A stretch of 44,527 nucleotides of DNA, from assembly GCA_021297895.1 (NCBI GenBank), contig JAJTHN010000048.1:1-44527 (forward strand). The letters are read 5' to 3'. This document shows, one piece after another, positions 16,832-24,469 of this stretch. The notes under the pieces are model-generated. The model was not told the origin of the DNA. It ran no database searches and saw only the letters and a list, made by a program, of their open reading frames with translations. The stretch's first letter is position 1, and every line of letters begins with the position of its first letter. A program made the translations under genes and the position numbers. The DNA is from Phycisphaeraceae bacterium. GTDB lineage: Bacteria > Planctomycetota > Phycisphaerae > Phycisphaerales > UBA1924.

Positions 16832-16873
16832 GCCGCCCCGTTTGGCGCGGGGGTTCGAATCCCTCCTCGCCCA
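16832..16873 (+). other. 3' fragment of a class II tRNA, candidate att site
   Basis: The stretch reads as the 3' part of a class II (Ser or Leu) tRNA. CGCC/GGCG (16834-16837 and 16844-16847) form a variable arm. GGGGG-TTCGAAT-CCCTC (16849-16865) forms the T arm. CTCGCCC (16866-16872) is the 3' acceptor strand with A as discriminator. No matching 5' acceptor GGGCGAG or D arm lies within 100 bases upstream, so the gene is incomplete. Integrases that use tRNA 3' ends leave such a fragment at the distal end of the inserted element. With the tRNA on the plus strand, the element would lie to the left, matching the island genes at 135-16,628. Confidence 0.6.
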
Positions 16874-16981
16874 CTTTCTCCTTTCCGCGGCTCTGGCCTT
16901 GGGACGCATCGGCGAGCCGCGAGGCTTGCCGCCGGCGTCCGGATGCAGCCAAGGCCACGCCGCGGGCGTGATGTCACCGGC

Positions 16982-17013
16982 AACGAAAACGCCCCCGGAG
17001 TCTCCGGGGGCGT
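16982..17013 (-). terminator. Rho-independent terminator
   Basis: ACGCCCCCGGA-GTC-TCCGGGGGCGT is a perfect 11-bp stem with a 3-base loop at 16989-17013. On the minus strand it is followed by TTTTCGTT. It lies about 50 bases beyond the stop of the 219-residue gene and would end that transcript. Confidence 0.75.
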
Positions 17014-17062
17014 GGGAGTTGGCGTGGGCCGATCGATCAGGCGGCCGCGGGGCCGCCCGGGC

Positions 17063-17722
17063 TCATGCGGCGATGGTGGCCTGCGCCTGCTCGCTCCACG
17101 GCCCGCGTTCGCCGGTCGGAGAGACCCACCGCATCCACACGTAGTTGGTTTTGCCGCCATCTGCCGAGTCGAAGTTCATGACATACGGCGCGTTGGTGTC
17201 GACCGCGACAAACCGCAGGTCGCCCTCGCCCGTCGGCGGCGTGGTGCCGACCTTGTTCCAGATCTCGACGCCCAGCGCACCCGGCGGCTTGGCCTTGCGT
17301 GTCGGCGTGGCCGAGTCCACGAAGCGCAGGGTCTGCTGCAGGCGGTTGCCGCACTCGATGGTGCAGATGGGCGCGGTCGTCGGCGGGCCGATGGGGGTCG
17401 GCGCCTGGGCCACGGTGATGCCCAGCGACGCCTTCTCCGCATCGCTGACCACGGCGGAGGCCTGCAGGCGGCGCACCAGCGGACGGATCGCGGCGACATA
17501 CGCGGCGCGGGCCTCATCCTTGGTCTGCTTGGCGGCCTTGGCGGCGTTGACGGCGGCCACGTGCGCGGGGAAGGCAGTGGCCCACGTCGCCTGCGCGGCG
17601 GTGATCGGCACCATGTCCGGCGCGGTCAGGCCGAGCGCGGCCAGGTTGGCGTTGGCGTAGGTCACGAAGTTGGATTGCCACGCCTGAAAGTTCGCATCGG
17701 GACCGGGGATGTAATCAGCCAT
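17063..17722 (-). CDS. Fn3-like C-terminal protein, paralogue A
   Basis: A 219-residue protein with no signal peptide. The N-terminal half is helical (DYIPGPDANFQAWQSNFV, then AAKAAKQTKDEARAAYVAAI). The C-terminal half is beta-rich, resembling a fibronectin-like fold and ending WVSPTGERGPWSEQAQATIAA, split as WVSPTGERGPWSE and QATIAA. The gene at 22598-23344 has the same layout: DYIP start, TKDARR helix, GITV segment, LGAEVW strand, WVGTRGDKGPWSE and TIAA ending. The two are paralogues. The function is unknown; such short proteins recur in planctomycete-like genomes. A strong terminator follows. Confidence 0.7.
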   Translation of the reverse strand: MADYIPGPDANFQAWQSNFVTYANANLAALGLTAPDMVPITAAQATWATAFPAHVAAVNAAKAAKQTKDEARAAYVAAIRPLVRRLQASAVVSDAEKASLGITVAQAPTPIGPPTTAPICTIECGNRLQQTLRFVDSATPTRKAKPPGALGVEIWNKVGTTPPTGEGDLRFVAVDTNAPYVMNFDSADGGKTNYVWMRWVSPTGERGPWSEQAQATIAA

Positions 17723-18176
17723 GAGTCAAGGTCTCCATCGAAGAAGTCCGCGGCTCGCTCGTGCCGCCCCGCGCACGCTGCGCCGGGTCCTCCATCCGCC
17801 GCCCGAGCCGTCGATCGGCGCGCGGTGAATACTCCGGGATGCATCGGCGATCGCGCGGGCGGACTTCACACGAGCGCACATAGTTCATTCGGTTTCCCGG
17901 TCGCTTGCGATCGTGCCGCATCTTCTTTGTATGACCCACCCGCTCAAGCACCCCCCTGCGTGGGTGGTCGCGTCGCGCAGATATGGCACCTCCGCATCTC
18001 ATGAGTACCTGCCGTGCACATCCAGCCGCATCCCCCGCGAAGGGGTCGGCAAGGCGGCAATCCCTTCAGCCAAGAATCCCGATCCCCGCCGCGATCGTCG
18101 CCCGCGTTGATGGCCGCACGTGTAGGCGCCGGGAAAGCAGGCCCGGTTGGTGGCAGATGCGGTACCATTCGACGCC
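17723..18176. other. Divergent intergenic region
   Basis: About 450 bases between paralogue A (leftward) and the OLD-type gene (rightward). No credible protein is seen in either direction. It must contain both promoters; I see no confident -35/-10 pair. Confidence 0.4.
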
Positions 18177-20126
18177 ATGGAAAACCCTCCTGATGCCCGC
18201 TCATGCCTTGTGAAGTTAAAGGTCTGCAACCTTGGTTGCATAGGCCCCGAGGGGCTTGAAGTGTGCTTGGACGAGATTGTGTGCCTTGTCGGTGCGAATA
18301 ACACCGGCAAGTCCACGGTGCTTCGTGCGTATGAGGCGGCGGTCACCAACTCTTCCCTTGAGCCGGAAGAGATATCTGAGAAGGCCAACGGCCAGCCAGC
18401 CACGGTTGAACTCTGGGTCCATATTCCGGAAGGCGCGGAGAACATTGATGCCAGGTGGAAGGTCGCCGAGAACGGCATGCTCTTGGTGCGCTCGAAATGG
18501 ACTTGGAGCAAGAAAGCGGGAAAGCCTGAAAAGCCTTTGTGGGACCCCGTCCGCACGACTTGGAATCCGGAGATAGACGCCTACTCGGATGACGACAAGG
18601 CATCGGGGCTGGATACGGTGTTCAACAGCCGCCTTCCGCGACCCTTCCGTATTGGTTCGCTGGACGACCCGACCGAGGAGCACAAGAAGCTCCTAGACTT
18701 GGTGCTCGAACCGATCAAGACGCGACTTGCCGACCTGATGAAGGAAGACGGATCGGAACTGCGCAAGAAGATCATCGCGTTGCAGGAAGAGGCTGAAAAG
18801 CCAGTCGCCGCTTTCAAGGCCGACCTCGACGGCGTCCAGACACGGGTCAACTCCTCGTACCGCCGAGTGTTCAGCACGGCAGAGATTCGTTTGTCCGTAT
18901 CGCTGGGCGAACTCACGGTGGACCCCGGCGCGGCGCTAGTCAAGTCCTCGCACGTCGGGGTAATCGAGTCACACGGCCAGACGCGCTGGAGCCAGCAGGG
19001 CACCGGCTCGCAGCGTGCCTTGTTCTGGTCGATGCTCGAAGTGCGGTCGGAGCTGAACCGCATCGCCGAAGAACGCAAACAGATGGAGAAGGTGGCGAAA
19101 GACAAGGAGAAGGAGCTGAAGAAGAAGGAGGGTGAACTCGCCAAAATCACGCAGGAAGCGGCAAAGACCAAGAAGCAGCAGGAAATTGACGCGATCAAGG
19201 CTGACCGTGCCGCGCTTCGCCCCGGCGGCGCAGCACCAGCAGCACCTGCACCCGCTCCCTTCTTGCCCGGCTACATGCTCCTGATTGACGAGCCGGAAAC
19301 TGCGCTCCATCCCGCCGCGATCCGGGCCGCCAAAGAACACCTCTACTCCCTGGCTGCCGAGTCCGGCTGGCAGGTCATGCTCTCGACGCATCACCCCGCC
19401 TTTATCGACCCGTTGAAGGACCACACCACGATCGTCCGCCTGCACCGCCCGGAGGCCAACGCTGCGCCAAACGTGTACCGCGCTGACTCGGCCAACTTCG
19501 ACGCGACCGAGAAGGACACGCTCAAAACGCTCCTCGCATTCGATCAGTCGGTCTCCGAAATGTTCTTCTCGAACAAGGTGATCATCGTCGAGGGTGACAC
19601 CGAGTTCGCGGCGTTCACGGTGGCGATGGACGCCGACGCGCAAGCCTTCCCACTCGACGTGCGACCGCTGTTGCTCCGTGCGCGCGGCAAATGGACTATT
19701 CCGCTCCTGCTGCGGATGCTCGCGCACTTCAAGGTGCCGTGCGCGGTGCTGCACGACATCGATTCACCGCGCACGAGGGAGGGCGGTGAACAGAACGCAG
19801 CTTATGCCGCCAACCAGGCCATCAGTGATGCCGTCGCAGCGGCTCGACAAGCGGGGGTGCCCATCATCCATTTGACTTCACTGCCGGAGTTCGAGAGGGA
19901 GCACGGAATGAACTTGCCAACGAAGGACAAGCCGTTCAACGCATGGCGGGTGACACGTGATAACGCGGTGATCGGGGCAAGCGTCCGTAGAGTTCTGGAC
20001 GAACTATGCTGTGTTCCGAACGCCGACGCGATAAACCACGCCAATGACGGTCGGCACTTCGAAGCGAAGTGCAGAGCATGGGCGGCGATCCACGCCGCTT
20101 CAGCACCGGAGTTTAACTTCACCTAA
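18177..20126 (+). CDS. OLD-family ATPase with Toprim nuclease domain
   Basis: About 649 residues. Walker A VGANNTGKST is at about 37-46, Walker B MLLIDEPETALHP at about 366-378, and an STHHP switch motif follows, as in SMC-like/OLD ATPases. A Toprim domain comes next, with VEGDTEF at about 470 and HDIDS at about 526; in OLD enzymes these bind metal for DNA cleavage. Between the ATPase halves is a Lys/Glu-rich coiled coil (about 290-350) ending in an Ala/Pro hinge. OLD proteins act in phage defence or exclusion. No UvrD-like partner follows, so this is not a Gabija pair; a stand-alone class 1 OLD is more likely. ATG 18177 is preferred; GTG 18147 is possible. Confidence 0.85.
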   Translation: MENPPDARSCLVKLKVCNLGCIGPEGLEVCLDEIVCLVGANNTGKSTVLRAYEAAVTNSSLEPEEISEKANGQPATVELWVHIPEGAENIDARWKVAENGMLLVRSKWTWSKKAGKPEKPLWDPVRTTWNPEIDAYSDDDKASGLDTVFNSRLPRPFRIGSLDDPTEEHKKLLDLVLEPIKTRLADLMKEDGSELRKKIIALQEEAEKPVAAFKADLDGVQTRVNSSYRRVFSTAEIRLSVSLGELTVDPGAALVKSSHVGVIESHGQTRWSQQGTGSQRALFWSMLEVRSELNRIAEERKQMEKVAKDKEKELKKKEGELAKITQEAAKTKKQQEIDAIKADRAALRPGGAAPAAPAPAPFLPGYMLLIDEPETALHPAAIRAAKEHLYSLAAESGWQVMLSTHHPAFIDPLKDHTTIVRLHRPEANAAPNVYRADSANFDATEKDTLKTLLAFDQSVSEMFFSNKVIIVEGDTEFAAFTVAMDADAQAFPLDVRPLLLRARGKWTIPLLLRMLAHFKVPCAVLHDIDSPRTREGGEQNAAYAANQAISDAVAAARQAGVPIIHLTSLPEFEREHGMNLPTKDKPFNAWRVTRDNAVIGASVRRVLDELCCVPNADAINHANDGRHFEAKCRAWAAIHAASAPEFNFT

Positions 20127-20395
20127 CCAAGCCGCTCCTCTGCCCCTCCGGGGCAGTCCCGCGCGAGCGGCGCGCCTTCCACGGGTTGCGCCCGCGAAGC
20201 GCGGGCTGCACCCGTGGCTACACGCCTGCGCCCCTCCGGGGCGAAGATGGCCGCGGCCGATTCGGCCCGCGCGCGAGGCCGCGTCCCGCTCGGACGGCGT
20301 GCCCGGCCTCTGCACGCCCCAACGGGGCGACGGGCTGTCGCCACGGGTGGGGCGAGCCCCGAGTCTTCGAGGGGTGAGCGCAACCCGTGGAGCGC
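20127..20395. repeat. Cluster of GC-rich hairpins (REP-like)
   Basis: The gap between two convergent genes is made of palindromes. The largest, 20179-20217, is a 39-base hairpin: CCACGGGT and ACCCGTGG outer arms around GCCCGCG-AAG-CGCGGGC. Three 15-base hairpins of the form (C/T)GCCCC-N3-GGGGC(G/A) lie at 20141-20155, 20229-20243 and 20314-20328. The sequence then repeats parts of these (ACGGGT and GGGGCGA). None has a T-run, so they look like dispersed REP-type elements. Confidence 0.6.
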
Positions 20396-22531
20396 TCACG
20401 CCGCCTTGGCCGTCCTCGCCGCGAACTCCGGCTTGCCATCGCGGTCGAACGTCACCGTCAGCACCGCGCTTTCCGGGCCCGGCGTGGTCAGGCGGGCGGG
20501 GTGGATGAGGTACTCGGCGGCCTCGCCGGTTTCGGCCAGTTCGGCGATGGGCACGGTCGAGTCGGTGAAGGTTGCCCGGCGGGCGTCGGCGGTGGTGCCG
20601 GGGGCGGTGCCGATGCGCAGGAACTCGCGCTGGCCGGGCAGGCGTCGGGAGATGGCGAAGGTCACCCCCGCGCTGGCCGCGGCGTTGGCGCTGCGCCAGG
20701 ACAGGACCACGCCGCCGTCGCCGCTGGCGGCCAGCTCGAACTCGCGGGGCCTGCCGGGCATTCGCGCGGCCGGGCCGCCCTCCCCGTCCAGCAGATCGGC
20801 GGGGGCCATGGGCGCGGCGGCGCTGGGCAGCTCGCCCGGACGCGGGAAGTTCACGCGGGCCTGAAGCCCCCAGACCTCCCGGGCGGCCTCATCGTACGCC
20901 TCGGCCGCGTCCTCCTCTTCATCGAACCTTCCGATCTTCTTTGGAACATCCTCCACACGGATGACCGCCAGCCACGACCCGTACTGATCGCTCCATTGCA
21001 CCCCTTTGAAGCGCGATGAGGTCGGGCGGCCGGATCGGTGGAGGATCTTGTACTGCGCCCGGGTCACCTGCGCCACGCCGCCCACGACCAGGTTGGCCCG
21101 GCGGCAGTCCAGCGGGTTCCCGTTGGCGTGGCCGATGCGCACGTTCGGCCCGGCATCGACCAGCCCCAGGATCAGGCGCTTGAGGTGCGTGGCGGGCGTG
21201 CCATCCGGGCCGGTCTGGATCACCACGCCGCGGTCCAGGCGGCTCCCGCCGTGCGTGGCGTACTGCCACTTGCACCCTTGCACGATCGGCATGTCCGCCT
21301 CATCGACCAGCGCCTCGACGTATCCGGCCAGCGTCCGCAGGGGCACGCGCCACACGCCGGCGCGGGCCGGGTGCGGATCGGGATACGGCTTGCCGACGTT
21401 CTCGAGCCTCTCGCGCAGGGCCCGGACATCCTCGGCGTCGTAGAGAATCGGCGTGCCGGTCGCGGCCCGGGCGCGGTAGCGGGGGATGGAGACCACCCCG
21501 TCGTTGATCCACTTGCCGAACGTCTCGCGGCTGACCTCCATCACCGCGGCGGCCTGATCCCGCGTGAGCATCGTGCGGCCGGGCGGCGGTGCGGGCAGGC
21601 GCGGCGTGACGGTGTACGGCACCTTCTCGCGCACGATCGTGCCATCGGGGGCCAGGAACGTCGGCTCGGGAACCTTGCCATCGGGAAAGTTCAGCGCCGC
21701 CGCGGGCCCGTGCAGCTCCCGCGCCGCCGCGTCGTAGGCCGCGGCGGCCTGGGCCTCATCGCGGAATCGCCCGAGGCCGCGGTGCTGCTCGCGCGAGCCG
21801 ATCTGCGCGATCCAGATCCGCCTCTTGGCGTCCCAGTGCACGCCCTTGTACGCCGATGTCGGCGCGCGGCCCGGCCGCGCCGAGAACTTGGGCCTTGCAA
21901 CAGTGACCTCCGCGCGCGAGCGGACGACGAGGTTGGACCTGCGAAGGTCCAGCGGATCCCCGTTGATGCAACACACGAGCCGATCCTTGTGTTCGATGCC
22001 GTCCACGCCCATGATGATGCGCTTCAGGGGCACGCGGCGGTGCCCCTTCATGCACAGGATCACCTCGTAGCTTTTCGGTTCGCCCCGATAGGCGTAGTTG
22101 AAGTTCCGGCCCTGGACTTTCGGCAGATCCTCCGCGTCGATGATCGCCACGCCCCCGGGGCAATCGCCGCTGACCGGCACGCGGATGACGCCCGGACGCT
22201 CCGGGTCGGGGTGGGGCTCGGAGCGTTTGCGGTGCTCCTCCTTGAACGCGGCGACATCCGCCGCGGCGTAGAGCACGGGATAGCCGCCGCCGGCGCCCTC
22301 GCGGTAACGCGGCAGTTTGGAGATCCCGCTGCGCTCCCAGGTGACCCAGGTCGTGTGCCCCACGCCCATGAACGCGGCGGCCTGATCGCGGTTCATCATG
22401 GGCACGCCCGGGGGCGGCGGCGGCAGAGGCCCGGTCGATGAGCTCCAGCGCTTGCGCTCGGCCGGCGCGGGGGCGGATGCGGAAGGCTCGCAGAAGGACC
22501 CGGGCTTGTTCGAAGCAATGTCGTGGTTCAT
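20396..22531 (-). CDS. Duplicated HTH-HNH-AP2 protein with Fn3-like tail
   Basis: A 711-residue protein made of two copies of one unit plus a tail. Each unit has an excisionase-like HTH (MNRDQAAAFMGVGHTTWV in copy 1, MLTRDQAAAVMEVSRETFG in copy 2), an HNH-endonuclease-like segment (INGDPLDLRRSNLVV; HANGNPLDCRRANLVV) and an AP2-type DNA-binding domain (SAYKGVHWDAKRRIWIA; SRFKGVQWSDQYGSWLA) with the AAYDAAARELHG helix. The first histidine of the HNH motif is Cys in copy 1 but His in copy 2, so only copy 2 looks potentially active. The last 110 residues form a beta-rich Fn3-like domain similar in style to the flanking paralogues. AP2/HNH proteins are usually homing-type nucleases or DNA binders. 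The duplication and tail are unusual. Confidence 0.8.
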   Translation of the reverse strand: MNHDIASNKPGSFCEPSASAPAPAERKRWSSSTGPLPPPPPGVPMMNRDQAAAFMGVGHTTWVTWERSGISKLPRYREGAGGGYPVLYAAADVAAFKEEHRKRSEPHPDPERPGVIRVPVSGDCPGGVAIIDAEDLPKVQGRNFNYAYRGEPKSYEVILCMKGHRRVPLKRIIMGVDGIEHKDRLVCCINGDPLDLRRSNLVVRSRAEVTVARPKFSARPGRAPTSAYKGVHWDAKRRIWIAQIGSREQHRGLGRFRDEAQAAAAYDAAARELHGPAAALNFPDGKVPEPTFLAPDGTIVREKVPYTVTPRLPAPPPGRTMLTRDQAAAVMEVSRETFGKWINDGVVSIPRYRARAATGTPILYDAEDVRALRERLENVGKPYPDPHPARAGVWRVPLRTLAGYVEALVDEADMPIVQGCKWQYATHGGSRLDRGVVIQTGPDGTPATHLKRLILGLVDAGPNVRIGHANGNPLDCRRANLVVGGVAQVTRAQYKILHRSGRPTSSRFKGVQWSDQYGSWLAVIRVEDVPKKIGRFDEEEDAAEAYDEAAREVWGLQARVNFPRPGELPSAAAPMAPADLLDGEGGPAARMPGRPREFELAASGDGGVVLSWRSANAAASAGVTFAISRRLPGQREFLRIGTAPGTTADARRATFTDSTVPIAELAETGEAAEYLIHPARLTTPGPESAVLTVTFDRDGKPEFAARTAKAA

Positions 22532-22597
22532 GGTCGTGTCTCGCAGGTCGGTGCCGGATGCAATGAACGATGGAGGCGGGGGTGTTCCCAGCGCGGC

Positions 22598-23344
22598 CTA
22601 CGCGGCGATGGTCGCCGAGGTCGGCTCGCTCCAGGGGCCTTTGTCCCCGCGGGTGCCGACCCAGCGGGTGATGTACACGGCGGTTTTTCCGGCCAGGTTC
22701 TGGGGGAAGTCCGTCCGCAGGACCGGGCGGGTGCTCAGGGTCAGGTAGGCGAACGGCCCCGGCGGCGCGCCGGTGGAGGCCGCATCGGCCGATGCAATGA
22801 CGGGGGCGGCGGGTTCGGTCCCGGGCGACCCGGCGATGCGCACCCAGACCTCCGCGCCGAGTGTCCCGCGCGGCTTGCCGCCGCGCGCGCGTCCGGAGGC
22901 CCCGGCATCGCGGGCGTTGATCAGCCGCAGGGTGTGGCTGAGGCGCGCGGGGATGTCGATGCGCAGCAGCGGGGCGGCATCGGGCAGCGGCGCGGGCGCG
23001 CCACGGGCCGGCGCGCGGCGGACGGTGATCCCGATCGCGGCCCGCTCGGCGTTGGTCGTGTCCGGATAGGCCTGCACGAAGGCGGCGATCGGCCGCAGGA
23101 GCCGCTCGACGAGTTCGCGGCGGGCATCCTTGGTCTCTCGGGCCGCCTCGGCGGCGGCGCGGGCGGCGATGTGCGCGGGATAGTCGGCGTTCCAGAGATC
23201 CAGGGCATCGCGGAGGGTGATCAGCGGCTTGTTGTCAAGGCCGCGGTCCTCGTAGAAGTTCCAGATCGAGGCGAAGCAATGATTGACCCACGCGGAGAAC
23301 TCCGGATCGCTGCGCGGGATATAATCATGGCGTGCGGAGGTCAT
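22598..23344 (-). CDS. Fn3-like C-terminal protein, paralogue B
   Basis: About 248 residues from ATG 23344 (MTSARHDYIPRSDPEFSAW). The layout matches paralogue A: an N-terminal helical half with AARETKDARRELVERLLRP, GITVRRAP, then a beta-rich half with GTLGAEVWVRIAG and an end of WVGTRGDKGPWSEP and TIAA. The open frame continues upstream to 23869 but runs straight through the 21-bp minisatellite, reading as Cys-Ser-Ser-Pro repeats, so the extra 175 residues are probably not natural coding. Function unknown. It lies 66 bases downstream of the AP2 gene in the same direction. Confidence 0.65.
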   Translation of the reverse strand: MTSARHDYIPRSDPEFSAWVNHCFASIWNFYEDRGLDNKPLITLRDALDLWNADYPAHIAARAAAEAARETKDARRELVERLLRPIAAFVQAYPDTTNAERAAIGITVRRAPARGAPAPLPDAAPLLRIDIPARLSHTLRLINARDAGASGRARGGKPRGTLGAEVWVRIAGSPGTEPAAPVIASADAASTGAPPGPFAYLTLSTRPVLRTDFPQNLAGKTAVYITRWVGTRGDKGPWSEPTSATIAA

Positions 23345-23405
23345 GGTGCGGTGTCCGGGTGCGATGGTCGAGCGCGATGCGGCGGCGGCGGCGGGGGAAG
23401 AACAG

Positions 23406-23594
23406 GCAGTGGGAGGGGAAGAGCACGCAGCGGGAGGGGAAGAACACGCAGCGGGAGGGGAAGAGCACGCAGCGGGAGGGGAAGAACACGCAGTGGCAGG
23501 GGAAGAGCACGCAGTGGCAGGGGAAGAGCACGCAGTGGCAGGGGAAGAGCACGCAGCGGGAGGGGAAGAACAAGCAGCCGCAAGGGAAGAACAA
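23406..23594. repeat. 21-bp minisatellite, nine copies
   Basis: Nine tandem 21-base units, consensus GCAGCGGGAGGGGAAGARCAC, run without gaps from 23406, with a degenerate tenth unit after 23594. The variant positions fall into a few classes (GCAGTGGCA in copies 5-7, GCAGCGGGA in most others), as expected of slippage or unequal exchange. The unit is a multiple of three, so all frames stay open through it and give artificial heptapeptide repeats on both strands. It lies just upstream of paralogue B's start. Confidence 0.85.
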
Positions 23595-23905
23595 GAAGCG
23601 GTGGAAGGCTGCGCGCACGCGGCGGTCGCGCGGCTCGCGCCCGCCCGGGGTTGATCGGCTCGCGCCGGCCCGCACTTGAGCGCCGCCCATCCGCAACCGG
23701 CCCGCGGCAGGCCGCCGACCGCTCGCGGCAGGCCCGCAATCGCCCGCGGCGGGCCGCAAATGTCTTGCGGCAAAGCCCGAGCGGCCCGCGGCAGAGCCCG
23801 AATCGCCCGCGGCCACCCCCGCGCAGGTCGTGCGCTCCCCCGCGCTGCGCGGAGGCTCCCCCGGCCCATCCGGACACGCCCCCGGATGATCCGGGGGCCA
23901 GCGAA

Positions 23906-24469
23906 TCACGCGGGCGCGGCCGCCGACATCGCCCCCGCCGGTGGACCTCTGGCCCCCGCCGGTGGACCTCTGGCCCCCGCCGGGGCCGATCTCGCGCGCG
24001 CTGCGTGACCCGGCAGCGATGAGGCCGCGCTGGTCACCGCCACCAGCGGCAGCACCTTGTCATGATCCCGCGGCGGCGGCAAGTCCCGCCACATCATCAG
24101 CGGGCCGCCGAATGGAAAGACCGATGGAAGCATGACCGGGTTCCCGGCCCGCGGATCCGGCCCCCAGACCCGCCCGGCGCGCGCGGCGACGAAGGCGTAT
24201 GCCGCATCGCTCACGGCCTCCGGCGGCTCGTCCATCATGACATCCACGCGACCCGGCCCCAGCGGCACCCGCGCCCACGCGTGCGCGTGCCGCGCCGCCT
24301 CCAGCCCGCCGCGCCACTCGGCCAGCCTGCGCCGCCACCCCCGCAGCCGCGCCGCCGGGTCGGCGAGATACGCAATGTTCCAGCAGACGATGCGGTCGTG
24401 CGGCCCGCCGGTCGCGGTCGCCGCGGCCCGGCAGCACGCGGCGATTCCGCCGCGAGCCCCGCGGCATGC
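23906..24469 (-). pseudogene. Degraded gene fragment, possibly glycosyltransferase
   Basis: An open frame of about 188 codons that begins immediately after the TGA of the TPR gene in the same frame and has no ATG; the only in-frame candidate start is GTG 24268. The sequence looks like genuine protein for about 140 residues: HDRIVCWNIAYLADPAARLR, RVDVMMDEPPEAVSDAAYAF, MLPSVFPFGGPLMMW, DHDKVLPLVAVTSAASSLPG. The KVLPLVAVTSA and HAARAR end recalls the central region of GT10/exostosin-like glycosyltransferases, where more residues should follow. Here it runs into 21-bp repeats. I infer a gene that lost both ends; the family call is weak. Confidence 0.35.
23931..23983. repeat. Second 21-bp tandem repeat (2.5 copies)
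   Basis: GCCCCCGCCGGTGGACCTCTG is repeated at 23931-23951 and 23952-23972, with a partial third copy to 23983. It forms the Gly/Ala/Pro-rich tail of the degraded frame at 23906-24469. Between the two arrays, about 23,690-23,830 holds a looser GC-rich repeat built on GCCCGCGGCA-like units. Confidence 0.7.

Noticed and set aside
16755-17160. Minus-strand open frames containing GEEGFEPPRQTGRLW-like sequence
   Set aside because: This is the familiar false protein read antisense to a tRNA 3' end; it supports the tRNA remnant and is not a gene.
18177-20126. Gabija system
   Set aside because: No UvrD-like GajB gene follows; the next gene is the convergent AP2 protein.
23406-23594. Possible CRISPR array
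   Set aside because: Units are contiguous 21-mers without spacers; it is a minisatellite. No CRISPR array was seen anywhere.
23341-23869. N-terminal extension of paralogue B with CSSPPAA repeats
   Set aside because: It is simply the 21-bp minisatellite read in frame; paralogue A begins at the equivalent of ATG 23344.
23878-23898. GCCCCCGGA/TCCGGGGGC hairpin resembling the terminator at 16989
   Set aside because: Same core stem but no T-run on either strand, so not called a terminator.
24060-24467. 135-codon Arg/Gly/Ala-rich minus frame
   Set aside because: Biased composition typical of a shadow frame; the phase starting after the TPR stop looks more like real protein.
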